Shown here one piece after another: positions 1-6,183 of a stretch of 6,822 nucleotides of DNA. The translations under genes and the position numbers were made by a program. The stretch comes from an uncultured Chloroflexota bacterium (GTDB taxonomy: Bacteria > Chloroflexota > Dehalococcoidia > UBA2979), in the NCBI GenBank assembly GCA_902827055.1, contig CADEHD010000115.1, positions 1-6,822 on the forward strand. Direction: 5' to 3'. The notes beneath the pieces are model-generated. The model was not told the origin of the DNA, searched no databases, and worked only from the letters and a program-made list of their open reading frames with translations. Each line of letters begins with the position of its first letter. The first letter of the stretch is position 1.

Positions 1-239
1 CCCTCGGCACCGCACCGCTGCGAGTCAACTCGCGTCATCACCAGGCCGTGACGCCCGAGCGCCTCGCGCCGGGGCTGCTGGTTGCCGGGACGACCGCCGA
101 CGGCGTCATCGAAGCGCTCGAGGTCCCCTCGAAGCGCTGGGTTGTTTCGGTGCAGTGGCACCCGGAGCGCGCCGAGATGGGGGACGCCTCGACGCCGCTC
201 TTCGACGCCTTCGTGCAGGCGTGTCGGGGCCCGGCATGA
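1..239 (+). CDS. Gamma-glutamyl hydrolase, peptidase C26 / PuuD-type class I amidotransferase (C-terminal part)
   Basis: Only the last 78 residues are in the window; the gene enters from the left in the frame that starts at base 3. The segment has the typical end of peptidase C26 proteins: VNSRHHQAV near the start, then a DGVIEALE strand, then VQWHPE. In this fold the His (codon 159-161) and Glu (codon 165-167) of QWHPE complete the Cys-His-Glu triad; the nucleophilic Cys lies upstream of the window. Known members hydrolyse gamma-glutamyl amide bonds in the cytoplasm, for example gamma-glutamyl-GABA in putrescine breakdown or folate polyglutamates. The exact substrate cannot be told from this fragment. 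Its TGA overlaps the ATG of the next gene (ATGA), so the two are probably translationally coupled. The neighbour is a gamma-glutamylcyclotransferase, which supports a role in gamma-glutamyl metabolism. Family call is sure; substrate is not. Confidence 0.9.
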   Translation, partial: LGTAPLRVNSRHHQAVTPERLAPGLLVAGTTADGVIEALEVPSKRWVVSVQWHPERAEMGDASTPLFDAFVQACRGPA

Positions 240-763
240 CGACCGCAGATACCGCGCTCGGGGCACCTGGCGCGGATCCCGATTTCCTCTACTTCGCGTT
301 CGGCTCGAACCTGGACGAGGCGCGGCTGCACATCCACTGCCCCTCAGCGCGCATGGTCAGCATCGCAAGGCTCGCCGATCATCGGCTCGCGTTCACCATC
401 GAGAGCCGCAACACCTGGCACGGCGGGGTCGCGGACATCCTGCCGAGCGCAGGCGACGAGGTGTGGGGCGCGCTCTGGGTGATCGGCGGGGCGCACTCCC
501 GCCCGCTCGATGAGCAGGAGGGCGTCTTCCGCGACCCGCCCGCCTACCGACGCTACCGCGTGACCGTTGAGACCCCGGCGGGCGATGTCGTCACGTGCCG
601 CGCCTATCGGGTCGTCGCGCCGCACCCGGAGGGCATTCCGCCCTCACCCACGTACAAGCAGACGATCCTGCGCGGCGCCCGTGCGCTCGCACTGCCCGCG
701 GACTACCTCACCGCGCTCGAATCCATCGAGGACAACGGCGTCACCGGCGGCGGGGCCCACTAG
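236..763 (+). CDS. Gamma-glutamylcyclotransferase, animal GGCT-like
   Basis: A protein of 175 residues of the GGCT/AIG2-like fold. Enzymes of this family turn gamma-glutamyl amino acids or dipeptides into 5-oxoproline and the free amino acid. The glycine-rich substrate loop reads YFAFGSNL (residues 19-26), and LDEQEGV (91-97) puts the catalytic base at Glu95, matching Glu98 of human GGCT. Further blocks recalled from the human enzyme are also present: TWHGG (60-64), GDEVWG (73-78), PPSPTYK near residue 140, and a closing LPADYL...LESIEDNGVTG. Length is close to the human protein. The ATG at 236 was chosen because it overlaps the preceding TGA as ATGA and leaves a short lead before the YFAFGSN loop; an in-frame ATG at 155 would add 27 low-complexity residues lying inside the upstream gene. 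There is no strong Shine-Dalgarno, which fits coupling to the upstream hydrolase. Substrate could be gamma-glutamyl amino acids or a related gamma-glutamylamine. Confidence 0.9.
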   Translation: MTTADTALGAPGADPDFLYFAFGSNLDEARLHIHCPSARMVSIARLADHRLAFTIESRNTWHGGVADILPSAGDEVWGALWVIGGAHSRPLDEQEGVFRDPPAYRRYRVTVETPAGDVVTCRAYRVVAPHPEGIPPSPTYKQTILRGARALALPADYLTALESIEDNGVTGGGAH

Positions 764-783
764 CGCGCCCCCGTACAGCGCGC
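763..783. terminator. Inverted repeat between convergent genes, possible bidirectional terminator
   Basis: GCGCGC at 763-768 is repeated at 778-783, with a 9-base loop between them. The hexamer is self-complementary, so RNA from either strand can form a 6-bp GC stem. It fills much of the 40-base gap between the cyclotransferase gene and the arr gene, which converge here. Neither side has a T-tract, so as an intrinsic terminator it would be atypical; in DNA this GC-rich the repeat could also be chance. Confidence 0.25.
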
Positions 784-803
784 CGCCATCCGCCGCTCAG
801 CGG

Positions 804-1205
804 TCACTCCTCGATCGCCTCGATGCCGCGTCGCTTGAGGTCCTCGAGGTGCTCGCGCATCGCACCGAGTTGCTCCGGAGAGTGGCCCACCCAGTTGGTG
901 ACTTCGCCGATCACGCGAAACGGGCTCCGGGAGCGGTACGACCTCGTTGGGTTCCCCGGGAAGCGCTTGTCGGTGAGGTTCGGATCGTCCTCGATGGCGC
1001 CCGTCGGCTCCACGACGTAGATCCGCGCGCGCCCCTCGCCGACAGCGAGTTCGGCACCCCACGTGGCTGCGTCGAGGGTGGCCGTCAGGTACACGAAGCG
1101 CGCTGGCTTTCGTCCGCCATAATTCGATGCGAACGCCGGTTCGATGAGGTCGCCAACGCCCAGGTCTGCCTTGGTGCCGTGGTAATACGTGAGCGAGTTG
1201 GTCAT
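804..1205 (-). CDS. arr: NAD(+)--rifamycin ADP-ribosyltransferase (Arr family)
   Basis: A protein of 133 residues that matches the Arr family from end to end. Arr enzymes move ADP-ribose from NAD+ to the C23 hydroxyl of rifamycins and so inactivate them in the cytoplasm. Visible blocks are YYHGTKADL (7-15), VYLTATLDAATWGAELA (38-54), RIYVVEPTG (61-69), EDDPNLTDKRFPGNPT (72-87), SYRSR (89-93), a GEVTNWVGH stretch (100-108) and a C-terminal LEDLKRRGIEAI. By alignment to the Mycobacterium smegmatis enzyme (His19, Tyr49, Asp84), the catalytic residues are His9, Tyr39 and Asp74; all are present. The ATG at 1205 is preferred because GGAG lies 7 bases upstream and the product then begins just before YHGTK. 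An in-frame ATG at 1340 would add 45 residues translated from a hairpin-rich spacer. The gene follows the EEP gene on the same strand after 141 bases and converges on the cyclotransferase gene. No integron or transposon surrounds it, so it appears to be a resident chromosomal copy. Confidence 0.95.
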   Translation of the reverse strand: MTNSLTYYHGTKADLGVGDLIEPAFASNYGGRKPARFVYLTATLDAATWGAELAVGEGRARIYVVEPTGAIEDDPNLTDKRFPGNPTRSYRSRSPFRVIGEVTNWVGHSPEQLGAMREHLEDLKRRGIEAIEE

Positions 1206-1212
1206 CGCATTG

Positions 1213-1216
1213 CTCC
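1213..1216 (-). promoter_or_regulatory. Ribosome binding site of arr
   Basis: GGAG on the minus strand, 7 bases before the ATG at 1205. It decides between this start and the much longer in-frame option at 1340. Confidence 0.65.
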
Positions 1217-1251
1217 ATCGCTCGAGTCGCGAGTAGCCCGTCGCTGTTGAG

Positions 1252-1269
1252 CGGGGCCCGGCGGCCCCG
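1252..1269. repeat. Strong hairpin upstream of arr (7-bp stem, 4-base loop)
   Basis: CGGGGCC (1252-1258) and GGCCCCG (1263-1269) are perfect reverse complements around the loop CGGC. The stem lies about 46 bases upstream of the arr start, in the spacer after the EEP gene. No T-run follows on either strand. It could attenuate read-through from the EEP gene or be part of an arr leader; this is inference from position and stem strength only. Confidence 0.4.
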
Positions 1270-1300
1270 TGAGTGCTTCCCCGCGCGACGGGACGGGGCA

Positions 1301-1331
1301 GGCCTATCGGCGGCCGTCGGCCGCACAGGCC
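1301..1331 (-). terminator. Two-tier inverted repeat after the EEP gene, possible terminator or leader structure
   Basis: An inner stem GCGGCC (1310-1315) / GGCCGC (1319-1324) with loop GTC is nested inside an outer stem GGCCT (1301-1305) / AGGCC (1327-1331), with a small asymmetric internal loop. On the minus strand it begins 15 bases after the stop of the EEP gene, a usual place for a terminator. It lacks a U-tract, so termination is uncertain. With the second hairpin at 1252-1269 it makes the EEP-arr spacer unusually structured. Confidence 0.35.
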
Positions 1332-1346
1332 GGAGGCCATTCTCGC

Positions 1347-2000
1347 CTAGATCTCGACGATCAGCCCATCGTGGTCGCTGCCCTCGAGGGTAACCACCTC
1401 GACCCGGGCGACCTCGATGCCCGACCCCAGCGCGTGGTCGAGGCGAAGCAGGCGCCGTGAGCCGGGCCGCAGGCCCCACGTGCGCGGCGGCACCCCACCC
1501 GAGGCGCGCGCGTGCTCGAGGTGCAGGTCGCGGAGGCGCGACGTCAGCGATCGGTAGGCTGGGGTGACCGCCCACGAGTTGAGATCGCCGAGGAGCAGGC
1601 GCGGCTGGTCGGGCGTGGCGTCGAGGTGTGCGAGCAGCTGACGCATCTGCCGCCGCCGGAGGATGGACGCATGGGGCGTGCTTCGCGACGCGTACACCAT
1701 CACGTGGATGTTCAACAGCTCGAAGGAGCCGTCGAGCACGGCGCGGAACCCACGGCGGCCATCGAGGGGGAACACCGCCACATCGAGCGGCGCGCGGGCG
1801 GCGATCCCCATCCCGTAGAACCGGCTCGGCCCCGAACCCGGTTCGAGGACGCCGTGCGGCAGTACGTCGCGCACCGCGTCGACCTGTGCGGGCCCGAGCT
1901 CCTGGAAGCACGCGACGTCAATCGACTGCTGCTCAAGCAGCATGCCGAGGGCGTCCGGGTCCGCTCGTCCGGCGCGGAGATTCGCGGTGAGGATGCGCAT
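1347..2000 (-). CDS. Endonuclease/exonuclease/phosphatase (EEP) family hydrolase
   Basis: A protein of 217 residues with the ordered active-site motifs of the Mg2+-dependent EEP (DNase I / exonuclease III / sphingomyelinase) superfamily: TANL with Asn7, CFQEL with Glu34 as metal ligand, LNIHV with His99, LLLGDLNS with Asp139 and Asn141, a LLRLDHAL strand with Asp188, and the closing GSDHDGL with Asp209 and His210. All catalytic positions are intact. No signal peptide or membrane segment is seen, so the product should be cytoplasmic. Family members cleave phosphodiester or phosphomonoester bonds in DNA, RNA, nucleotides, inositol phosphates or lipids; the motifs do not reveal which. The ATG at 2000 starts directly with the MRILTANL strand, as is usual for this family, and a TGA lies in frame 21 bases upstream with no other start between. 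AAGGA touches the start codon, too close for a normal Shine-Dalgarno. The gene diverges from gyrA and lies upstream of arr on the same strand. Confidence 0.88.
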   Translation of the reverse strand: MRILTANLRAGRADPDALGMLLEQQSIDVACFQELGPAQVDAVRDVLPHGVLEPGSGPSRFYGMGIAARAPLDVAVFPLDGRRGFRAVLDGSFELLNIHVMVYASRSTPHASILRRRQMRQLLAHLDATPDQPRLLLGDLNSWAVTPAYRSLTSRLRDLHLEHARASGGVPPRTWGLRPGSRRLLRLDHALGSGIEVARVEVVTLEGSDHDGLIVEI

Positions 2001-2006
2001 TCCTTC

Positions 2007-2012
2007 AGGATA
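2007..2012 (-). promoter_or_regulatory. Candidate leaderless -10 element of the EEP gene
   Basis: On the minus strand TATCCT ends 6 bases before the A of the start codon at 2000, so it occupies -12 to -7 if transcription starts at that A. This is the spacing of leaderless genes, and it fits the absence of a usable Shine-Dalgarno. A -35 hexamer is not clear. Confidence 0.35.
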
Positions 2013-2076
2013 GCGCGTTCGTCATCGATCTGTGCTTTTCTTCACGAACCGGTAGCGTGGCGAATCTGCCATCGCC

Positions 2077-2105
2077 TCGAATCCACGGGGGTCCGCAGCT
2101 AAACT
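2077..2105 (+). promoter_or_regulatory. Candidate gyrA promoter
   Basis: TAAACT (2100-2105) fits the TANNNT pattern of a -10 element, and TCGAAT (2077-2082) is a weak -35 match exactly 17 bases upstream. Transcription would begin near 2112, giving a leader of about 40 bases before the GTG at 2153. It lies in the only sizeable + strand intergenic region of the right-hand cluster, so some promoter is expected here. The match is weak and was found by eye. Confidence 0.3.
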
Positions 2106-2152
2106 GACCACACCTTCCTCCGCACTGCTCCCCCAGCACCCGAGGTGTCGTC

Positions 2153-4594
2153 GTGGTCCAGGAACCGCCTGCCCGAGAGCGCGCAATTCGCATCGAAGAC
2201 GAGATGCGCGACTCGTACCTCGATTACGCGATGTCGGTCATCGTGTCCCGCGCACTCCCCGACGCGCGCGACGGACTGAAGCCGGTACAGCGCCGCATCC
2301 TCTTCGGGGCGCAGGAGCTCGGGGTCGGGCCGAACTCCGCCTTCAAGAAGACCGCCCGCCTCGTCGGCGAGGTGATGGGGAAGTTCCACCCGCACGGGGA
2401 CAGCCCCATCTACGAGGCGCTGGTCCGCATGGCGCAGGACTTCTCCACCCGCTATCCCCTCATCGCCAGCCAGGGCAACTTCGGCTCCATCGATGGCGAC
2501 CCACCCGCGGCGATGCGCTACACCGAGGCGCGCCTCGCACCGATCGCGATGGAGCTCCTGGCGGACATCGACCGCAACACCGTCGACTTCATGCCGAACT
2601 TCGACGACTCGCTGACCCAGCCCGTCGTGCTCCCCTCGCGACTGCCCAACCTGCTCCTGAACGGCGCCGCGGGGATCGCTGTGGGGATGGCCACGAACAT
2701 CCCGCCGCACAACCTCAACGAGGTCTGCGACGCCGTCACGATGGTCATCGACAACCCCGAGTGCACCGTCGACGACCTGATGACGGTCATGCACGGACCC
2801 GACTTCCCGACCGCAGCCTCGATCTACAACCGCGACGAGATCCGCCAGGCGTTCGCGACCGGCCGCGGCCGCATCGTCATGCGCGCGCGCATGGAGGTGG
2901 AGGAGACTCGCCAGGGCCGACACCAGATCATCGTCACCGAGTTGCCGTACCAGGTGAACAAGGCGCAGCTGCTGGAGCGCATCGCCGAGCTGGTGCGCGC
3001 CAAGCGCCTCGAGGGCATCTCCGACCTCCGCGACGAGTCCGACCGGCACGGCATGCGCATGGTGATCGAGCTGCAGCGCAACGCCCAGTTCCGCAGCGTG
3101 CAGGCGCAGCTCTTCAAGCACACCGCGCTGCAGTCGACCTTCGCCGTGAACATGCTCGCGCTGGTCGATGGCCAGCCGCGCGTGATCACCCTCAAGGAGG
3201 CCCTCGAGGTCTTCATCGGCCACCGCCGCCAGGTGATTCGCCGCCGCAGTGAGTTCGACCTCGAGAAAGCGCGCGACCGCGCCCACATCCTCGAGGGCCT
3301 GCTCAAGGCGCTCGACCTGCTCGACCAGGTGATCGCGGCCATCCGCGCCGCGGAGTCGGCCGACGCCGCCAAGCAGGCGCTCCAGCGCGCCCCGTTCGAG
3401 CTCTCTGAGCGCCAGGCCCAGGCCGTGCTGGACATGCAGCTGCGGCGCCTCGCGCAGCTCGAGGCGAACCAGATCCGCGCCGAGCACGCCGAGCTGATGG
3501 AGCGCATCGCCTATCTCGAGGACCTGCTCGCGCATCCCGAGAAGATCGACGGTCTGATCAAGGACGACTGCGCTGAGCTCAAGCAGAAGTACGGCGACGC
3601 GCGCCGGACGCGCGTCTTCGCGCAGGCCCCCGACGAGATCAACGAGGAGGACCTGGTCGCGCACCAGGCGATCGTCGTCACGATCTCGGAGCGCGGGTAC
3701 ACCAAGCGCGTCCCCCTCGACACCTACCGCGTGCAGGGCCGCGGCGGCCGTGGCGTCCAGGGTGCGAGTATTCGCGAGGAGGACGCCGTCCGGCACCTCA
3801 TCGTGTGCGACACCCACGATTCGCTGCTCGTGTTCACGGCCTCGGGCAAGGTGTACTCGCTCAAGGGCCACGAGTTCCCCGAGGCGACGCGGCAGGCGCG
3901 CGGCATCCCGATCGTCAATCTCATCGACATCGAGCCCAGCGACCGCGTCACCACCATCGTCGTGGTGCGCGACTTCTCGCGGGATTCGATGGTCCTCGCA
4001 ACGAGCAACGGCGAGGTCAAGCGCACCCCCCTCGACCAGTTCGAGTCGGTGCGTCGCTCCGGGCTGATCGCGATGGACCTCGAGGACGGGGACGAGCTGA
4101 TCGCCGCCCGCGCCGCGCGCGACGTCGATGACGTGATTCTCGTGTCCTCCAGCGGCCAGGCCATCCGATTCACGGTCGGCACCCTGCGCGTCGCCTCGCG
4201 GGCGTCCGGCGGAGTGCGCGGCGTGCGACTCGCCGATAGCGGCCGCGTGATCGCGATGGTCGTCACCTCCGACGGCGAGGACCTGCTCGTGGTGTCCGAG
4301 CGCGGGATCGGCAAGCGCACGCCCATCCAGGAGTACCCGCAGCACGGGCGCGGCGGACAGGGCGTGCTCACGTTCCGCGTGACCGACCGCTCGGGGCCGC
4401 TGGCCGTCGCCCGCGCTGTCCGCGAGACCCAGGAGATCATCCTCGTCTCGAGGGGTGGGGTGGTGCTGCGCACCAGCGCGGAGAGCGTGAGCCGGCAGGG
4501 CCGCTCGACCCAGGGCGTCGCGGTGATGGCCGTCGAGGACGGGGACGCGCTCGCATCGCTCGCCCTCATCGACATGGGCCCTCGCGAGCCGTAG
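2153..4594 (+). CDS. gyrA: DNA gyrase subunit A
   Basis: A protein of 813 residues, normal for GyrA, the DNA-cutting and rejoining subunit of the A2B2 gyrase that introduces negative supercoils with GyrB. The winged-helix domain follows a short N-terminus: SYLDYAMSVIVSRALPDARDG, then KPVQRRIL, and AAMRYTEAR with active-site Tyr123. The tower has GIAVGMATNIPPHNL; the coiled coil runs from about 360 to 490 and includes QAVLDMQLRRL and later KYGDARRT. The C-terminal beta-pinwheel shows six repeats about 50 residues apart (near 530, 583, 635, 686, 733 and 784). The first carries the GyrA box as QGRGGRG (528-534), which supports gyrase over topoisomerase IV ParC; the consensus is QRRGGKG. The quinolone-resistance region reads HPHGDSPIYE, with Ser84, Pro85 and Glu88; the Pro is unusual. 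The GTG start has GAGG (2142-2145) 7 bases upstream. gyrB is not adjacent; thiL follows after 18 bases in the same frame. Confidence 0.96.
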   Translation: MVQEPPARERAIRIEDEMRDSYLDYAMSVIVSRALPDARDGLKPVQRRILFGAQELGVGPNSAFKKTARLVGEVMGKFHPHGDSPIYEALVRMAQDFSTRYPLIASQGNFGSIDGDPPAAMRYTEARLAPIAMELLADIDRNTVDFMPNFDDSLTQPVVLPSRLPNLLLNGAAGIAVGMATNIPPHNLNEVCDAVTMVIDNPECTVDDLMTVMHGPDFPTAASIYNRDEIRQAFATGRGRIVMRARMEVEETRQGRHQIIVTELPYQVNKAQLLERIAELVRAKRLEGISDLRDESDRHGMRMVIELQRNAQFRSVQAQLFKHTALQSTFAVNMLALVDGQPRVITLKEALEVFIGHRRQVIRRRSEFDLEKARDRAHILEGLLKALDLLDQVIAAIRAAESADAAKQALQRAPFELSERQAQAVLDMQLRRLAQLEANQIRAEHAELMERIAYLEDLLAHPEKIDGLIKDDCAELKQKYGDARRTRVFAQAPDEINEEDLVAHQAIVVTISERGYTKRVPLDTYRVQGRGGRGVQGASIREEDAVRHLIVCDTHDSLLVFTASGKVYSLKGHEFPEATRQARGIPIVNLIDIEPSDRVTTIVVVRDFSRDSMVLATSNGEVKRTPLDQFESVRRSGLIAMDLEDGDELIAARAARDVDDVILVSSSGQAIRFTVGTLRVASRASGGVRGVRLADSGRVIAMVVTSDGEDLLVVSERGIGKRTPIQEYPQHGRGGQGVLTFRVTDRSGPLAVARAVRETQEIILVSRGGVVLRTSAESVSRQGRSTQGVAVMAVEDGDALASLALIDMGPREP

Positions 4595-4612
4595 TCGAGC
4601 CGACATCGAACC

Positions 4613-5635
4613 GTGACCGACCTGGGCGCGCTGGGTGAATTCGGGCTGATCGAGCGCATCGTCGCGCGACTGGGCGATGCCGCGGCGCGTGACATCCTCG
4701 TGCCCCCCGGCGACGACGCTGCCGCGTGGCGCAACCGTGGCGCCGTCACGGTCGCGACCACCGACGCGCTCGTCGAGGGCGTGCACTGGCGCACCGTGGT
4801 GAGCGGTGCCGATGCCCCCACGATGAGCTGGGCTGACGCGGGCTGGCGCGCGATCGCGAGCAACGTCTCCGACATCGCCGCGATGGGTGCGATGCCCGAC
4901 TTCGCCCTCGTGAGCGCCGTGCTCGGCCCCAGCGTGGACCTCGAGGCGCTCGACCACCTGGTCGAGGGAATGGCTGCGGCCTGCCGCGAGCACGGCGTGC
5001 GCATCGCCGGTGGCGACGTGGATCGCGGCTCGCAGACCGTGCTCGCGGTCACGCTGCTCGGTCACTCCGAGGGTGGCACGCTGCTCCGACGCAACATGGG
5101 ACGCCTCGATGACGCGGTCGCCGTGTCCGGCCACCCCGGGATGTCGGCCGGTGGACTCGCTCTGCTCGAGGCCGGCCGCGGCACCGAGCCAGCGCACGCG
5201 GCGCTCCTGCAGGCGCACCGCCGCCCACGCGCCCGCGTCGAGCTGGGTCGCGCGGCCCTCGACGCGAGCGTGCGCTGCGGGATCGACGTGAGCGACGGGC
5301 TGCTGCAGGACCTCGGCCACATCGCCGAGGCGTCGCGCATCGGCATCGAGGTCGACATCGAGCGGCTGCCCCTCCACCCCGCCGCGACCGCCGCGTTCGG
5401 GCGCGCACGCGCCATCGAGCTGGCGCTGGGCGGCGGCGAGGACTACGAGCTCGCCGTCACCGGCCCCGACGAACGGCTGCGCGCGCTGTCATCGGCGAGC
5501 GTGCCGGTGACGATCGTCGGTCGGGTTGTCGCCGGCCACCCCGGTGAGGCCTGGGCGCTCGACGCCAACGGCCGCCGCCATCTCCCCCGGTCGGCCGGGT
5601 GGGACCATTTCCCGCCGGTGGAGGCCGCGCCGTGA
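4613..5635 (+). CDS. thiL: Thiamine-monophosphate kinase
   Basis: A protein of 340 residues, within the usual ThiL range. It phosphorylates thiamine monophosphate with ATP to give thiamine diphosphate, the last step of cofactor synthesis. It has the PurM-like two-domain order: GEFGLIERI at the start, the Mg2+/ATP motif PPGDDAA (31-37), TTDALVEGVHW (49-59), NVSDIAAMGAMP (84-95), GGDVDRG (133-139), IDVSDGLLQDL (224-234), GGGEDYELA (273-281) and the terminal GWDHF (331-335). The usual GD-x-I-x-VTG stretch is DDAVAVSG here (166-173), a modest divergence. The GTG at 4613 gives the family N-terminus; only a weak ribosome site is seen, but the gyrA stop is just 18 bases upstream. Its TGA overlaps the GTG of tsaE (GTGA). 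Alternatives within the superfamily (HypE, SelD, PurM) are excluded by the ThiL-specific GEFGLI and VEGVHW motifs. Confidence 0.95.
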   Translation: MTDLGALGEFGLIERIVARLGDAAARDILVPPGDDAAAWRNRGAVTVATTDALVEGVHWRTVVSGADAPTMSWADAGWRAIASNVSDIAAMGAMPDFALVSAVLGPSVDLEALDHLVEGMAAACREHGVRIAGGDVDRGSQTVLAVTLLGHSEGGTLLRRNMGRLDDAVAVSGHPGMSAGGLALLEAGRGTEPAHAALLQAHRRPRARVELGRAALDASVRCGIDVSDGLLQDLGHIAEASRIGIEVDIERLPLHPAATAAFGRARAIELALGGGEDYELAVTGPDERLRALSSASVPVTIVGRVVAGHPGEAWALDANGRRHLPRSAGWDHFPPVEAAP

Positions 5636-6162
5636 GCACCGCCAACCGACTGCAGGTGAGCACGACCGGCGCAGGGAAGACGCGAGCGCTGGGGCGACGC
5701 CTGGCTCGCTACCTGCGCGCAGGTGACGTCCTGCTGCTCCAGGGCCCGCTGGGAGCCGGGAAGACCGCCCTCGCGCAGGGCATCGGCGCCGGGCTGGGCC
5801 TCGAGGGGCCCGTGAACAGCCCCACGTTCGTGCTGCTCGCGCGCCACGACCCACCGGACGACGCCTCACGCGGGCTCTCCCTGTATCACGCCGACCTCTA
5901 CCGGCTCGGAACCCCCGAGGAGGTCGCGGACCTCGCCCTGGATGCGCAGGCCGCCGAGGGCGTGCTCCTCGTCGAGTGGCCCGAGCGTGGCCTCGCGGCG
6001 CTGCCCGCGGAGCACCTGCTCGTCGTGATCGAACTGGTCGAGGGCGCGCCGAGCGAACGACGGTTCACCTTCGTCGCGACCGGGGACCGCTACCGACGCG
6101 TGCTCGATGGACTGGCGGCGTCGGGACACGTCGCTCGAAGCGGCAGCGCACGTGCTCGCTGA
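5632..6162 (+). CDS. tsaE: tRNA t6A threonylcarbamoyltransferase complex ATPase TsaE
   Basis: A P-loop protein of 176 residues, slightly longer than typical TsaE. TsaE binds TsaB-TsaD and its ATPase is needed for cycles of N6-threonylcarbamoyladenosine formation at position 37 of ANN-decoding tRNAs. The Walker A motif is GPLGAGKT (38-45) after RAGDVLLLQ. The switch block VNSPTFVLL (61-69), the YHADLYRL signature (85-92) and LLVEWPER (112-119) are all present. The GTG at 5632 overlaps the thiL stop as GTGA, so translation is probably coupled; an ATG at 5599 would put 11 more residues inside thiL. The N-terminal helix holds a second GAGKT string (13-17) where the family usually has an ordinary ETxxLG stretch; it lacks the preceding beta strand and is not a real second P-loop. 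The C-terminal 20 or so residues are Ala/Arg/Ser/Gly-rich. Confidence 0.93.
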   Translation: MSTANRLQVSTTGAGKTRALGRRLARYLRAGDVLLLQGPLGAGKTALAQGIGAGLGLEGPVNSPTFVLLARHDPPDDASRGLSLYHADLYRLGTPEEVADLALDAQAAEGVLLVEWPERGLAALPAEHLLVVIELVEGAPSERRFTFVATGDRYRRVLDGLAASGHVARSGSARAR

Positions 6163-6183
6163 GTGCCGGCCGGAGCTCGAGCG

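Noticed and set aside
793..803. A small inverted repeat CCGC-TCA-GCGG at the end of arr.
   Set aside because: A 4-bp stem without a T-tract is too weak to call in DNA this GC-rich.
1202..1210. A two-codon mini-frame ATG CGA TGA overlapping the arr start on the minus strand.
   Set aside because: The ribosome site is only 2 bases from its ATG, and such short start-stop strings are common by chance.
1206..1340. A 45-residue N-terminal extension of Arr starting at the ATG at 1340.
   Set aside because: It is translated from hairpin-forming spacer and has no family match. The ATG at 1205 has GGAG at 7 bases. Kept only as a possibility under the spacer finding.
760..1911. A 383-codon minus-strand frame spanning arr and the EEP gene.
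   Set aside because: It is out of frame with both recognised genes, Arg/Ala/Pro-rich and without domains. The arr and EEP motifs lie in other frames.
1512..2102. A 196-codon + strand frame opposite the EEP gene.
   Set aside because: It is antisense to a gene with all EEP catalytic motifs and shows no recognisable domain.
3724..5052. A 442-codon minus-strand frame opposite gyrA and thiL, and other long antisense frames.
   Set aside because: These are Ser/Arg/Thr-rich compositional shadows of high-GC genes, with no motif and no ribosome site.
2099..5377. A 1092-codon open frame on the minus strand across gyrA and thiL.
   Set aside because: gyrA and thiL are in the same + frame and rich in G/C at codon third positions, which leaves the matching antisense frame free of stops. 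The product is a low-complexity run rich in Ala, Val, Asp, Glu, His and Arg with no domain, and it covers two certain genes.
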